This document shows, one piece after another, positions 15,001 through 27,550 of a stretch of 51,676 nt of DNA. The position numbers and the translations under genes were made by a program. The notes under the pieces are model-generated. The model saw nothing but the letters and a program-made list of their open reading frames with translations, ran no database searches and was not told the origin of the DNA. The stretch lies in assembly GCA_037176905.1 (NCBI GenBank), contig JBBBWG010027956.1:2208-53883 (forward strand). The letters are read 5' to 3'. This stretch comes from Azolla pinnata. Taxonomy: Eukaryota; Streptophyta; Polypodiopsida; Salviniales; Salviniaceae. Numbering within the stretch: the first letter of the stretch is position 1; each line of letters opens with the position of its first letter.

Positions 15001-17099
15001 AAAAAACATAAAAGAGAGAAACTATTATATGGACACAAAACATTAGAAAAAGATGAGAAAACTACTATAACATCCTTCAATGTCTCGTAGCTACCGACTA
15101 AACTTTGATCAAATAAATATAGCATGTCAGATAAAATGCCAAACCTAATTTTCAGAGTGCCATTACTTAATTTTTAATATAGATAGTGAATTCAATTATC
15201 ATCAAAGAGTTGATAAGCGAGTGACTAAGGAAAGGATTACCAGATAAATTATTATAATGAGTTGTTTAGATATAAATTATCTAACATTAATGAGCAATCC
15301 TTAATCGCTACTTTAACTATTAGTCACTACTTGCCTGTCCAGTTATCACTCAAAAATCATTTCATTAATCACCGTTATTTTTTAAATTCACTGCTGATTA
15401 TTGTTCTCTCTATACCTGTTATATCATTTGCCATGATTGCGAAGGTCCTAATACCAATAGTCTAGTTCAAGAACTAAAGAAAGTTTACGGACAATACTGA
15501 AGGGCGAACTGAGGATATTTTTGTTTTTTGGATGAAGAAAAAAGCATGGAAAAAGCAAGATAGGTTCTTCTTGTTCGTTCTTCTTGTGCTTAATGAACTT
15601 CTGAAGTGACCACAGTTTTCACGAGGTATCGTCACCCAGACCCTTGTAGCTGCCTTCATAGGAACCATAAGTACAGTTTCTATCATATATTAGAACCCTC
15701 TCTATCTATAGCAGATAGTAATTTATATCAGAGAATTATATGCTTGGGAGGATTCCAAAGGTTGAATGTTTGCACGCTGCTGACATCACTTAAAGTATGT
15801 TCGAGAATCTGCTTGATTTGTTTTGATAGAAGGATTAAAACCCAGTGCAAAATAGCTAGCTATCACAGATGTTCCAAAATTAGTCCAAATAAGCTTCCGA
15901 CATTTTTTTAGAACAGATAATAAAGCCCTGATTTTGAAAACAAAATCTACTATCACTTTCAGATGACCTGTATAACCGCAGATGGTGCACTGAATCTCTT
16001 TCGTACTTCCAACCCAGAACTCCAGATAACACTGTCCAATCAAACAAACGATAATTGGTGTAAATTAAACAGCCTATGTTGCTATCGAAAAGCCTAGCAA
16101 GATACCCATTCAAGTTACACGATAAGCAGCTTTTTTCTAGACCCATGGGAATGGAGACGCAAAACGTACTAAGTGCATTTCTTGTTAGCAGAATGCACTG
16201 CCACGGAAACTCGAATTTTTATCCCAATTCAGCAAGTAAAGACTTCGTTATTACCCCGATATGGTGTAATGAATTTCTGACCTCTAGAGTAGAAATAAGT
16301 AGCTTTAGGCTCAAAAGCAATGGCATGTATCATTACTTGCTTAAAGGTTACAGCTTATGCCAGAAGGCAACAACTCTCAGCCAAAGGCTACAACTAAATC
16401 CGAAGCCAATAGTTCAAATAATAAATTGCCCAAAGATTACAGTGCAATGTTTACCCTCTCGGGGGCATTCAAATCATAAACCTCGTAGAGAATTCTAGGG
16501 TTCGGTTCGGAAAATTGAGACTAAGCTAACAATATATAAAACCAGACACTACCGAAATTTGCCCATATAAGGGTTGAGGGAATGAAATAAATGCCTAAGC
16601 AGAAGAGTTAAGAAGAACAAAAAAGGATATCAATTCCAAACGGGGCAACATTCTCCTTTTCATGGGTTTAGAGCTAACCATCAACCCCTTATGTAGGACT
16701 TAGGCACCTCACTGCCTCGGGCTAACCAAACAACAGGGATTTAGGGTTTAAGAAACGTTCTAAGCTTAAGAAATGCGACACTGAGCTAATACAAAACAGC
16801 CACTTTTTAGCAGTAAAAAGAGTCGAGTCCATACCAATTCCCCTGGATGAAGAACAAAACTCGGAAGGAAAAAAGGCATACCAATTCCCATGGATGAAGA
16901 GCTCTTCATCATGATCGTCTACGGGGGGGGGATCGGCGGAGTTGGGGCTCCTCCGGGCGAGATGGGGATCGAAGAGAGTGTAAGAGAAGTTCTCTTCTTT
17001 CTGCAAGCGCTCCACGGTGAGGCCGAATGGCTGGAAGCGACCCAAAACACAGAGGGGCCTCCCGTGCTGCTTCCTCCTCCCCGTTCTTTCTGCACTCAT
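17..17099 (-). CDS. APC1: Anaphase-promoting complex subunit 1, 3' end beyond the window
   Basis: This is the largest scaffold subunit of the APC/C, the nuclear E3 ubiquitin ligase that targets cyclins and securin. Exons in coding order: 17099-16882, 16031-15968, 14897-14813, 14703-14477, 13360-13255, 12256-12102, 12016-11844, 11758-11692, 10969-10799, 10702-10209, 10103-9638, 9553-9251, 8719-8627, 8465-8373, 8283-8224, 7687-7589, 7515-7375, 7302-7222, 6428-6357, 6014-5943, 4847-4754, 4676-4588, 3865-3779, 3662-3585, 3516-3395, 3311-3139, 3056-2980, 2879-2766, 2670-2569, 2476-2336, 1184-1011, 922-859, 784-645, 568-453, 95-17. They total 4,890 nt (1,630 codons) with no phase conflict. Family landmarks are GRFQPFGL near the N-terminus, VIWSSG, PIPFGLLLQ, LPAGVSLPLRH, LRFGRDLRLNEVRRLL, and proteasome/cyclosome repeats at about residues 985-1440 (LLMSLGLQGHL, AVGMLYQGTAHR, LAAGLALGLV, GLRFAGTASADAQ). 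ICGPRYWPQ and VDKLVSTFSADPSL mark the C-terminal part. The start is the first ATG of the frame leading into GRFQPFGL. Exon 18 uses a GC donor. The last roughly 100 residues are off the left edge. Confidence 0.96.
1417..1840. repeat. Tandem repeat, about 127-bp unit, in an APC1 intron
   Basis: Units begin with CTCCCAGAAGCACT or a close variant at about 1417, 1544, 1670 and 1721. Spacings are 127, 126 and then 51, so the third copy is a truncated partial unit. The copies share AACTAGAGTTGCCAAGTT and CAATGCCTATAGAGGAC. The array fills part of the 1.15-kb intron between the exons ending at 1184 and starting at 2336. No coding role is seen. Confidence 0.9.
4848..5942 (-). other. Long APC1 intron (1.1 kb) with a 60-bp duplication
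   Basis: No exon of APC1 is needed here: the flanking exons join in phase. The only structure noticed is a 60-bp direct repeat at about 5,371-5,490, in which the segment ending TTCTGATGCTTCTGTATTCA occurs twice exactly 60 bp apart. Short reading frames of up to 130 codons here match no family I recognise. Confidence 0.7.
7221..7221 (-). other. GC-AG splice donor in APC1
   Basis: On the minus strand the exon ends ATTTCAAAG and the intron starts GCAATT. Reading phase and the conserved junction (DPAISK to ILYLHIPARHP) place the splice exactly here, so the donor is GC rather than GT. The intron is 7221-6429 and ends in a normal TTGCAG. GC-AG introns are a known minor class handled by the major spliceosome. 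Confidence 0.8.
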
Positions 17100-17138
17100 G
17101 GCTTCTCCCTCTTCTCTGCGTCTTCTCCTTCGCTGCTC

Positions 17139-17142
<4 letters not shown>

Positions 17143-17191
<49 letters not shown>
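17143..17191. repeat. (CT)n microsatellite at the APC1 5' end
   Basis: A nearly uninterrupted CT dinucleotide run of about 49 bp sits 44 bp upstream of the APC1 start codon. On the transcribed strand it reads (GA)n, so it probably falls in the 5' untranslated region or core promoter. GA repeats at plant promoters are binding sites for BPC/GAGA-binding proteins; binding here is inference. Confidence 0.95.
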
Positions 17192-17193
<2 letters not shown>

Positions 17194-17235
17194 GCCCTTC
17201 TCTTTCAGTAGACGCAGAAGCACTGGCTTCTTTTG

Positions 17236-17995
17236 AATGGATGCATGCATGCATGCATGTATATGTGCATACATGCATGTATATGTGCATGCATGCATGT
17301 GATCACGCATGTGGTGCATGGCTTTATGTGTGTATGCATGCATGGCATCGGTTTATGTGATGCATGCGTTTGTGTGTGTGTATGCATGTGTGTGTGCCTG
17401 GGTTTATGTGGTGCATGGATGCATTTGACGCATGGGCTTATGTGTGTATGCATGCATGTGTGTGTGTGCAATGGTTTATGAGTGCATGCATGCATGGTGC
17501 TGGCATGGATGTATGCGCTTGATGCATGGGCTTAAGGTATGCTTGCATGGCTTAGTGCATGGGTTGCACGCATGCATGCATGTGACCACGCATGTTGTGC
17601 ATGGATTTATGTGTGTGTGCATGCATGGCATCGGTTCATGTGATGCATGCGTTTGTGTGTGTCTACATGTATGCATGCATGGGTTTATGTGGTGCATGGA
17701 TGCATTTGACGCATGGGTTTATGTGTGCATGCATGCATGTGTGTGTGCTGCGGCTGATGAGTGCATGCATGCATGCATGGTGTAGGATGGATGTATGTGC
17801 TTCGTGCATGAGTTTATGTGTGCATGCATAGATGTATGTACTTGATGCATGGGCTTATGCGTGTATGCATGCATGGGTTTCTGCGTGTAGGCATGCATGG
17901 GTTTCTGTATGTAGGCATGCATGGGTTTATGTGCATGTAGTGCTTGGGAGGGGATCGGATGCATGCATGCACATGCATGGATGTGGACCTGGGTG
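17236..17995. repeat. CATGCATG-rich minisatellite with a 283-bp higher-order unit
   Basis: About 0.75 kb is dominated by GCATGCATG, TGTGTGTG and GGTTTATGTG-type strings, mostly alternating purine and pyrimidine. A higher-order period is visible: the block starting GATCACGCATGTGGTGCATG at 17,301 recurs as GACCACGCATGTTGTGCATG at 17,584, and similarity continues through GCATTTGACGCATGGG. Every CATGCA is an RY element, the core bound by plant B3 factors (ABI3, FUS3, LEC2, VAL). The Cys/His/Met-rich frames across it, on both strands, are repeat artefacts. Confidence 0.9.
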
Positions 17996-19663
17996 TGTAT
18001 GTATATGACACTTGTTTATTCATGTGTAGCTATGCGTACAGGCGCATGGGATGCATGTATGTGTCCGAGTGCATACACATCGCCTTCGTTACTTGCAAGT
18101 TCCCGACTTTGGAAGAACTACGATGGTCGGGGGTTTTGGAAGGATTTTGATTGCAATTATTCGCTCTATTGGCACGATCAGATCCTCTCGAATCTAGACC
18201 TGAAGAGGAGCTATGTTCCTGCGACAATGTTTATTGGGGTATCCTACCGATACAATCCCAGCTCAAGAGAATCGGGAAAAACGGTTGTATTGAAGATGCC
18301 GCGGAGAATCAAAAACAACTCATTAGCTCTCGTGGACTTGTCTAGTAACGGTAGCTTTTTACAAGCCAGCCCAAAAGGTAAGCTTCAACTCGGGTTCTTG
18401 AGCACATGCTTCGAAAAAACAATTTTAGTATTCGGGCCTTCTTTTGATTCAATTACAATTTTCTTTTGCTAGATCCAATTTTGGCTATTTAATATCACGC
18501 AATTAAGCTAGGACCACATATTTCTTCTTTTAGATCCTCGTCAAGGTAATCTCTGTAAAATCAGGGGGGAACTTTCCACATAAACATTTTTACTTTGTTT
18601 TGAGTGCTTTCGAGCATCGATAGCCCGTAATTTAATGCAGGTTTCAACCTTGTAATGGTTTTATTAACCATCCCCATTCATGTCCAGTAGCTCAATTATC
18701 GTTTAACATTCCAATATGCTTCTAAGCGGCCCTCGATCATCGCATGACTAAATAACTCCATAACACGTTCGAACAACTATAAATTATCATTAGAATTTTC
18801 TTACTGACTGAAATGTGGCTGATAGTGTATTCGATACAATGCCTACACATAAGATTTGTAGCCATGGCATTATTCTAGCTTGTGTCATATGGTAATCTGC
18901 CCACACCCAGAATTGATCGATCTTTTAGAACCACCGTGCCAAATCGCCCTCTCGATTAAGACCGATGAATCGTGGATGGAATGAATGTGCTAGTAGTTGC
19001 TTAGAGACTAGGAGGGTTTATAGTGCGTTTTAAAACACGATGGCCATGGAAATGGCTATTGCATACATGCTTGGGGTTCTGAAGGTGCTGCCCACGTCAA
19101 CTTCTTGAAATCAATCTCAAAGCTAGACAACCCATCAATACAGGCTAGACAAAGCCTATCATTCATCAACATCATTAATATGCAAAACCCTTGCTTCGAT
19201 CCGATTCGTCCATAATCATCGAGATCAAGGTTTGTATGCGACCGAATCGCTCGAAATCATGTCCACTAATCACACAAATTGCTGGGCAACAATTTATTCG
19301 TAATTGTAGTTTGACGGCCATTTGTTTTTTGGAAAATCCTCCCAATCGTCACTTTATCTCCACAAATTGGCTACTGGTAAAACAAATCGATCATACCTTG
19401 AAACCAATCAGACCACAATCGGTCGATTAGCATTCAAAGCAATAGAAATCGAAACAACTCGAATAACAATCGGGACGGCGCCAATCGCACATCGCGAGAA
19501 CCAACGAATCGATCACGGTTCAATTTTAAAAGCTTGATTAATTAGCCATTCGATTGATTAATGGATCCATAATTAACCTCGTAATTAATTAGTCTGTCTC
19601 TAATTAAGATCTCCTTCTTCTCCATTGAAGCTGCACACTGCAACAGACACAGCGAAGGACGCC
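17996..19663. other. Intergenic region between divergent APC1 and CNX1
   Basis: This is the remainder of the 2.56 kb that separates the two start codons. It is single-copy, AT-rich sequence with no recognised gene; frames up to about 180 codons here have no family resemblance. It presumably contains the CNX1 promoter, but I see no convincing TATA box at a fixed distance from the start. TTAATTA strings cluster at 19,535-19,610, just upstream of the CNX1 leader. Confidence 0.6.
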
Positions 19664-22600
19664 ATGGCGTCTTCTTCCGACCCCGTCTCTGTCTCCGAGG
19701 CATTGCGTATCGTCCTCTCGCTCGCTCCCCGCCTCCCCCCCGTCACGCTCCCTCTTCCTCAAGCTCTCGGATTGGTCTTGGCAGAGGACGTCATCGCTTC
19801 CGATCCCCTCCCTCCATTTGCTGCCTCTGCCAAGGTAAATCCCCCGTCCGGACACAGCTTTTCTTTGCACGGATCGTGAAAACCATCCCTTTTCATCTTC
19901 TCCCCCCTTGAAACTCCATACCGAGTGATCCTTCATCCAGGGACGTGTGCCAGAAGAAAATTTCCGGGGAAGTTTTTCGTTTTTTTCATTTTGCAAAAGT
20001 AATGTCACTCAATTCTACACGAGATCAAAGCTGTTGACGAGGTTGTGACATTTTTCTATTTTCTATTAAATCCAAATGGATGTTGCTTCATTCGCTTTAT
20101 GCTTGAACTGCACAAAGAAGATCGCTTGTAATCCACGGAAATCGAACGGTCATTTACTCGTTAGCATGTTAAGCAGGACGTTGTATGAAGGGGAACACAG
20201 TCAATTTTGCAATACTTTGTTTTCACTGGATCAAGCAGAATGAAAGATGCACTCAATACATTTTTTGTATGAATGGAACTCCATTGTATTCGTACAGATA
20301 CTGATTCTGTCAAGCATGCAGTTATGTTCGATTTTCCAAATTAGATGTTGAATGGTCTCCATAGCAGAGTTCCGGTTCGTTACATGATTGCATTTTCCTT
20401 CTTTGTCTTGCCCTAGTCACTCCATGCATGAAATCCACCATCACCGATAACTCTCCATGTTGTCAAGAGCATGGCCGATTTCAACAATTTATGCTACTAT
20501 TTGCTGCTGTGAATTCTATGAGATGGATAAAATCGTCAAATACTTTGATTTTCCTCTAGTTCAGAGCTTGGTTGAGAGAATAATTTTTAGTTAAACTTAT
20601 TCTCTCCGATTGACTCCTCAATTGCTGTTTAATTAACTTTATTACAAGCTCAGAGTTGATCCTCATGTCAATCAAGCCAGGTTTCCTTTACATTTAGAAC
20701 AACGTTGACACAGGTTCCCCTCTTTTCAATGCCGAGAAGGGCAGTTCACATTGGTGTGGTAAGAGCTCATTTAACCAGATAGATAAGTTGAAACTTTAAA
20801 ACTGTAGCCGAATATTTAAGATTGACCCACACATAAAAGAGATTAAGATGTCTCTACTGAGCATAGCGAAAACCTGCAATGGGAAAATCATGTAAGAAAA
20901 AAGAACAAAAATCGTAATGAAAGTTGTTAACTTTATTGTGCTAAAATTTAATCTGGAATTTGAAGTTATTTATTCAAACAAGCTGATTGACTAAGGGAAA
21001 CGTTATTCATACCACCAAGTGTCACATCGTAATAGAAATTTGGCTCACTCAAAGTGACGGTAGCACCACCTGACCCAAAGTGACGGTAGGATTGGAAACC
21101 ACCTATCACTGCAGACGTTGGAACCCAAGCTGAGTGGATTGGCTGCATGCCAATCATGGGGCGACATGCATTGCCTATCCAGTCCAACGATGAAAGGACC
21201 TTCACAAATTTCTACTGTTAGTTCACGGTCATTTTGCTTGATATCAAGAATTTGTGGGAGCAAGGAAAAACAAGATGCACTTACTGAATGCAATTTGAGA
21301 AGGAAAGAAAAACGCTTCCTAGATGCGAATATATACAATTGTAAATAAACATTGCCTAGATGTGAATATGTACAATTGTTTGGTAGATTTTAATTTGGTA
21401 GATGTGCTCACAGTGCATTATTTTATTCCATAATTCCTGGATGGAAATGTAAATGGATTCCATTTATGCGTGTCATTAAAGAAAAAAAGAAAAAAAGACT
21501 TTTTGGGGACATTTCATGCTTCCTGGATGGAAATTTGAACGGATTCTAACAAAAATCCTAACAAGCATGTCTTTACAAAAATCCTAACAAGCCGTTTTGC
21601 AGTATCCGGATGCATGAAAGCATAATAGTTTTATAAAACCTGTCATTCTGTATGCAAAAAAGTTTGAAAGTTATCAATATAAACCAGGATTATGTTCAAT
21701 AAGTTACTTATCCCATGGTTTTTAAATGGAAAGGTTGTGGATTCTATGTCTATTTCCATGTGAGAATAGTAAGCAAACCGCAAGATTTGGATGCAGGTAA
21801 GTTACGGTTTTGTCCAAAAAACCAAGATTACATTTAATAAGTTACATTATCCCATGGGTTTTAAATGGAAAGGTTGTGGATTCTATATCTATTTCCATGT
21901 GAGAATAGTAAGCAGACTGCAAGATTTGGATGCAAGTAAGTTAAGGTTTTGTCCAAATAACTCAGATTTATCTTCCATAAAGTGGAAAGGTATAAGGAGT
22001 TCGGGAATATGTTCAAGAAAAGCACTGGATCTAGTGTCCCATTGATAGAAATCACTATGGATTCTGCCTATTTTTTCTGCTAAAAGGAATGTAAATTTGT
22101 GCTGATTTTGGAACATATTGAGATGTGCAATTTAATAAAATAGGGATACGTATTCCTGGACTCATACATGGAAATGCATATGGATTTTATCTAGGATTTG
22201 GGGTACAGAAATATTAGGAAATAGTGGGACGTTTCCAATGAATTGACAGACAAAATTATCATTCTGCAGTGTCAACATTTCGTTGGTAATTGAAGATTGT
22301 ATTTCTGCATCTGGAAACAGTATATTGTTTGGCATCTTATGGGATCCCAGGATATTTGCATCTGAAATTATCATAAAGTTTGGCATCTCAGGGGTTCCAG
22401 TGTATTTGTACTTCTGTACATAAACCTTGTAAGTGCAGAGTAGAGCACTGAGATATGGCATAAGTTGATATGTAAAATAACTTTTTTCATTGAAGCAGTG
22501 GTCTACCAGTTTGTATAACATGCCGACCTAAAAATAAATGCGTAAAAATGTTGTCATTGCTATCATTGCTTAGACTGGTGGAATGCTTACAAAACAAAGA

Positions 22601-25600
22601 ATGTTTAAACTTTATAGTAGAGGAAGTGAAGCAAACCTGAGGTAATCTAAGTTGTGTTTTGGGCTTTTCAGGATGGATATGCTGTTGTTGCCGCAGATGG
22701 ACCAGGTGAATACCCGATTATCGCAGAGGCAAGATCAGGCTGTGATGTTTCAAATATATTACTTAAACCTGGAAATGTTGCCTATATTACAACCGGAGGT
22801 AATGAGTTTGAGAGTATTTTGGGTTTATTGGATTTTTTTGTCACGAACACAAGTTTTAATTCCTGCAAGTTTAGAAGATATAGGATAGGAGCTGATTGGC
22901 TTCAATTAGAATAGGTGTCCTGGTTTTATACTTTTTGTCATTAAAATCCCCAAGAAAGAAAGACAAGTTAACCCTCTCTAAGAGGCCAGAATGCTCAAAT
23001 GACATTGAACAAAAGATTGTATCTTAAATGGTGTCCTGTCTTTTGAACAACAAAATACATAAGTATAACTAAACAAGGCAGTAAAGAAGCTTGCTAATTA
23101 AGCACTCAAAATCGGAACTCAGACCAAACTTATTCCAAGAGAAGTAAGATGCGTAACTTTTCCTAGGGGGTGAATAGTTTTATGGAGGGCGAACTGAATG
23201 GGTAGACCTTAACATTTTCAACTGCTATTTAAACCCATTTCTTTATTGTTGATGATGGTAGAATCAAGTACTCACATTATCTGGTAGGTGTTTTCGTATC
23301 TGTGTCTTTTAAATATCTATATGCCTTTGGTTTGGTCTATTTAACTGTTAATCTACATGACAGTCCAAATGTCATCTCGATTGTTGAGTTAAGTTGTAGA
23401 GTGGCTAATGAATTTCGATAGAAACATTAGCCTATTCAAGAAGATAGTTACCCTCAAATTGTCTAGGTGATTCCCTGGTCTGTGTAATAATGTTCAAGGA
23501 TTAGATTTCAGATAGAAAATAAATAAGGAAAACATATTAATGGATGTGAAATGATGCAGCGAATCAAGGTTCGGGATGATGGTTGTCTATGCAGTAGTTT
23601 TGTCAAGGAAATGGAAACCAAATGGATGCAAAAAAGCAATAATCGGTAAATAGAGTGATAGAGAGGAAATAATAGAGTTCAAGGTGAATGGGTAGTGTAG
23701 TCCAACAAGTTTATCAAAAAAGTTACAAAGTGGCTGAAAGAAGAAACAAAAGCACTGTATATTTGACGATGAACATTCCTAGTACCAGCCTCCCAGATGA
23801 TGAAGCTGGCCTATCTCTGTGTTCAATAGGATCATATCGGTATTCTAACTAATAAAAGCTTTTTGACGTTAGCGCCTATTTGATTTTTTTCAAAAATTCC
23901 TATCCTTTTAGGGATGTAATATATGTATCTATTTTCCCTTTCAGGGCCAGTACCAGAGGGTGCAGATGCTGTTGTGCAAGTAGAGAATACAGAACTTATT
24001 GATGACGAACTGGATCCAGTGAAAAAGGTTCACATACGAATGAAAGTATTTGAAGGGCACGATATTCGTCCTGTGGTTTGATACTACTCTATGCCTTTTT
24101 CCATAGTGTGCAGTGATATTTGTGACATAAGAGCTCAAACCCCAGTAAGATAGAGTGGCACTTGGCCTAGTTTTAGATGCATATCAAGGCAGGGGCCAGA
24201 GAAAGAGAGAGAGAGAAGATCAAGAGGGAGGAGAGATTGATTGTTTTGGTTGATAGGGTTTTGACATAGCTCAAGGTGAGACCATTTTGAGAGCTGGTGA
24301 AATATTGGGTGCCCCTGAAATTGGACTTTTGGCCACCGTGGGTGTCCTAACAGTGAAGGTGAGTCTTTTTGTGCTCTCTTATTACATCTTTAACTGTTGG
24401 AATAGTATATCATATCTGTTTTACTTGCTCTATAGCTAGGATGAAAGTCCTTCAAGATGCACTGACATTTGATTGATGCTTGTTATCTTCCAGATACGTC
24501 GGCTTTAGTGCATAGTAAGCATATTTCACTTGATGGGTTTGCACTTCAGGTTTTGTTAAATGCTCAGGATGAAATAGGCAAGCTATTACATCTACATGCA
24601 ATTTGAAGCGCCTGATGAATCAAATAAATGATTCTGCATAGCATTGTTCCTGCAAATTGGTTTTTTTCTTTGTTGGGTTTGGAAATTCTGGTCCATGCAT
24701 AGAGTCTCTTGTAATGGTGACTCAGACGTACATGATATGGGTTGATTATCATCTCTGCATATATTTGTTAATTTTCTATGGTTGAAGCTTTCAATATGCT
24801 CATTTTATAACGTGGCAACACAATCTGTATCATTGAAACTATTGTTTTCTCAATGACATGGTGATCATACATTGTTTATGTTAGGTATATCCACGGCCAC
24901 TTGTTGCAGTTCTGTCGACAGGAGACGAGCTAGTTGATCCGAGTGTTGTACCTCCTGGTAGACATCAGGTGGCTTGTCAGTTTCTCTTTCAACTTTCTCA
25001 CTTTTATCACTAATTATTGAATGATTATAACTGGACAAAGTAGGTCTCTATGTTGATAGTATGTGGTGCTTGGTGAAAGAGAACTCTTGTGGACATAGAG
25101 GGCTATTATTGGTCTTTTCTTTCATTACGTTTTCATATTCTGTCTATTATTGATCAAAATCGGGGTTCACCATCCAGTTAAGAGAGAAATACGTGTACAT
25201 TAGCTTTAGGAAACTAGAGAAGATACTCCTTTTAGCATAAATGCTGACTAGTTATAGATATCTAGCCTTCCAGGTTTTTGTTCAACCAAGAGAAACCAAC
25301 AAAAGTTGCTATATGAAGTGTCTTCTGGTGATTAGGAAAAGAGTTGAAGGGTTCAGGTGAATCCAGTTTCATTCCTTCATAGGTTCCATGTTTACAAAAT
25401 ATTTGTAGCTCAGAAAAATGTTTGGCAAGTGTAATCTTTAAGAGGAGAGTTTACTGATGTTTGTGGTCTTAAATCAAATACTTCATTGTGATTGACAGTC
25501 CTTTATGTTGGCAGTATTCTAAGAATGATGTGGGAATTTTTCATGCAGATTCGTGACTCCAATAGAGCTATTTTACTTGCATCAGCTGTGCAATATCAAT

Positions 25601-27515
25601 GCAATATTTTGGACCTTGGCATTGCGAAAGACAACAAAAATGAAATTGAGACACTGTTCGACAAAGCCCTTGCTGCTGATGTACATATACTAATTTCTTC
25701 AGGTGGTGTATCTATGGGTGACAAGGACCTTGTTAAACCTATATTGGAGGAGAAGGGAAAAGTTCATTTTGGTAAGGTATGAAGTAATGTTTACACAGTG
25801 CACCATAGAGATTTTAATATTATCAATTCATTTTAATATATGAAGAAATATTGCATAAGGGGCTTGAGTGGAAATGAAATTGTGGGAGAGACTGTTGACT
25901 AGCAGTGGACGGTATAAATGTTGATCAATGAGAACAAAATTAAGGGGAAGTTTCCATTATCAATAAATAACAAAGCTACATCATATTGTGGCATCAAAAT
26001 TCATGATATAATCATGCACATCATAGCAGGGTGTCGGTGTTGGTTATGATGGAGTGCTCAGTTGAGTGTTAGATAATTGATTCTGCTCTTTGGGTAAGAA
26101 GACAAAAGAGGAAAGCTAGGCAGGGATGATGTTATGGGCATAGCCATAACTAATCATGAGGGAATTCTAATGTAGTTTCTTGCCCTTGTTCTTTGTTCAA
26201 GATCATTGCAACAAGCTCCGTTAGGTGCTCCCATGGGCCATGATTGCAATAAAAAAATAGGAAAACCAAGAAACATAGAAACAAAGAAACAATTAGGTTA
26301 GTGGTCTGATACCAAATGTTGTAAGTAAAGAAAGGTAGAAATAGGGGCTGGAGACAGATTCACATGCTCATTGATGTGCCATACCACTTAAGATGGATAA
26401 AGGTTTTACCTTGGCTGGCAAAAGAGACTCTTGAGACGGTCAATTGAATCCTAGGAGGTAGCTCGCCTCCTTATATGTAATAAAAACCTAGTTCCCACCT
26501 TTGTTCAGACTTGATGACTTCACGTGAAGTGGTTAAGTGGACAGACTTGTTATATCTTTCTTGTATTATTGAATGTCTTCAATTTTAGTTCCTTCTGTCT
26601 ATTGTGAATTAACCCACCCCAACTGACCACGGACTTAGAATAAAGAAACTATGGTGGTATTCCCTCATGGTTGGTTATGGTCATGCCCGTAATAGATCAT
26701 CTCTTCCTTACGTTAACATTTACTTTTTTTTTCAACCATAGAAACCTGTGACGTTTGCAACAATTCTGATATTATTAAGTCAATTATTTGAGTAGGTCAT
26801 GATGAAGCCAGGGAAGCCTATGACGTTTGCAACGATAAGCAAACAAGTTGGGCCATCATCCACTGATCAGCAACTATTAGTTTTTGCTCTACCTGGGAAC
26901 CCTGCCAGTTGTGTTGTTACTTTCAATTTGTTTGTGGTACCAGCAATCCGTGCACTATCCGGATGGTTAAATCCTACCTTGCCGAGGTAAATTTACTAAG
27001 CATGTAAGTTCTCTAAATTCAGAGTTTAGGAGTTGATGTTGGCTGTTCTTCTGAACAAGTAGTGGCAATTAATTATGTACCTCTTGGGTTTCTTTCTCAC
27101 AGTTTAACTATGGTTCAATATGCTTCCATCCTCTTGTCTGGAATACCTGGCCTGTTTCTATATAATACGTGCTTTAATTATCTCCCTTTTTGTTGCATAT
27201 CTGTGTGTTGTCTCGGGTCAATACCATGTTACTCCCTCAACAAAGGTTGAGGTGAGAGAGAGAGGTAGAGGGGTTCCAAGATGGAGGCCAAAAGAGATTA
27301 GGGCTGATGGGAGGAATGAGTGGAGCCTAGAGGCCATGGCACCTTAAGGGTAGATGATGAATGGGAACGTGAGAGATTAAGGAGTTAGAGTAGCACCACA
27401 TTTGATTCTGTTGATCCCTTTGTTTATATAATATAGTTACCCCGAGAGGGCTAGGTAGGGTTAGTGGTGTCATACCCACTCCTGAATATACACAGACTCG
27501 CACTATACTCATTTT

Positions 27516-27550
<35 letters not shown>

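Noticed and set aside
16890..17360. 156-codon plus-strand frame opposite APC1 exon 1
   Set aside because: It is the antisense shadow of exon 1 extended through the CT run.
17205..17964. Several Cys/His/Met-rich frames on both strands
   Set aside because: They follow from the GCATGCATG/TGTGTG repeats; the reading is similar in many frames, as expected for low-complexity DNA.
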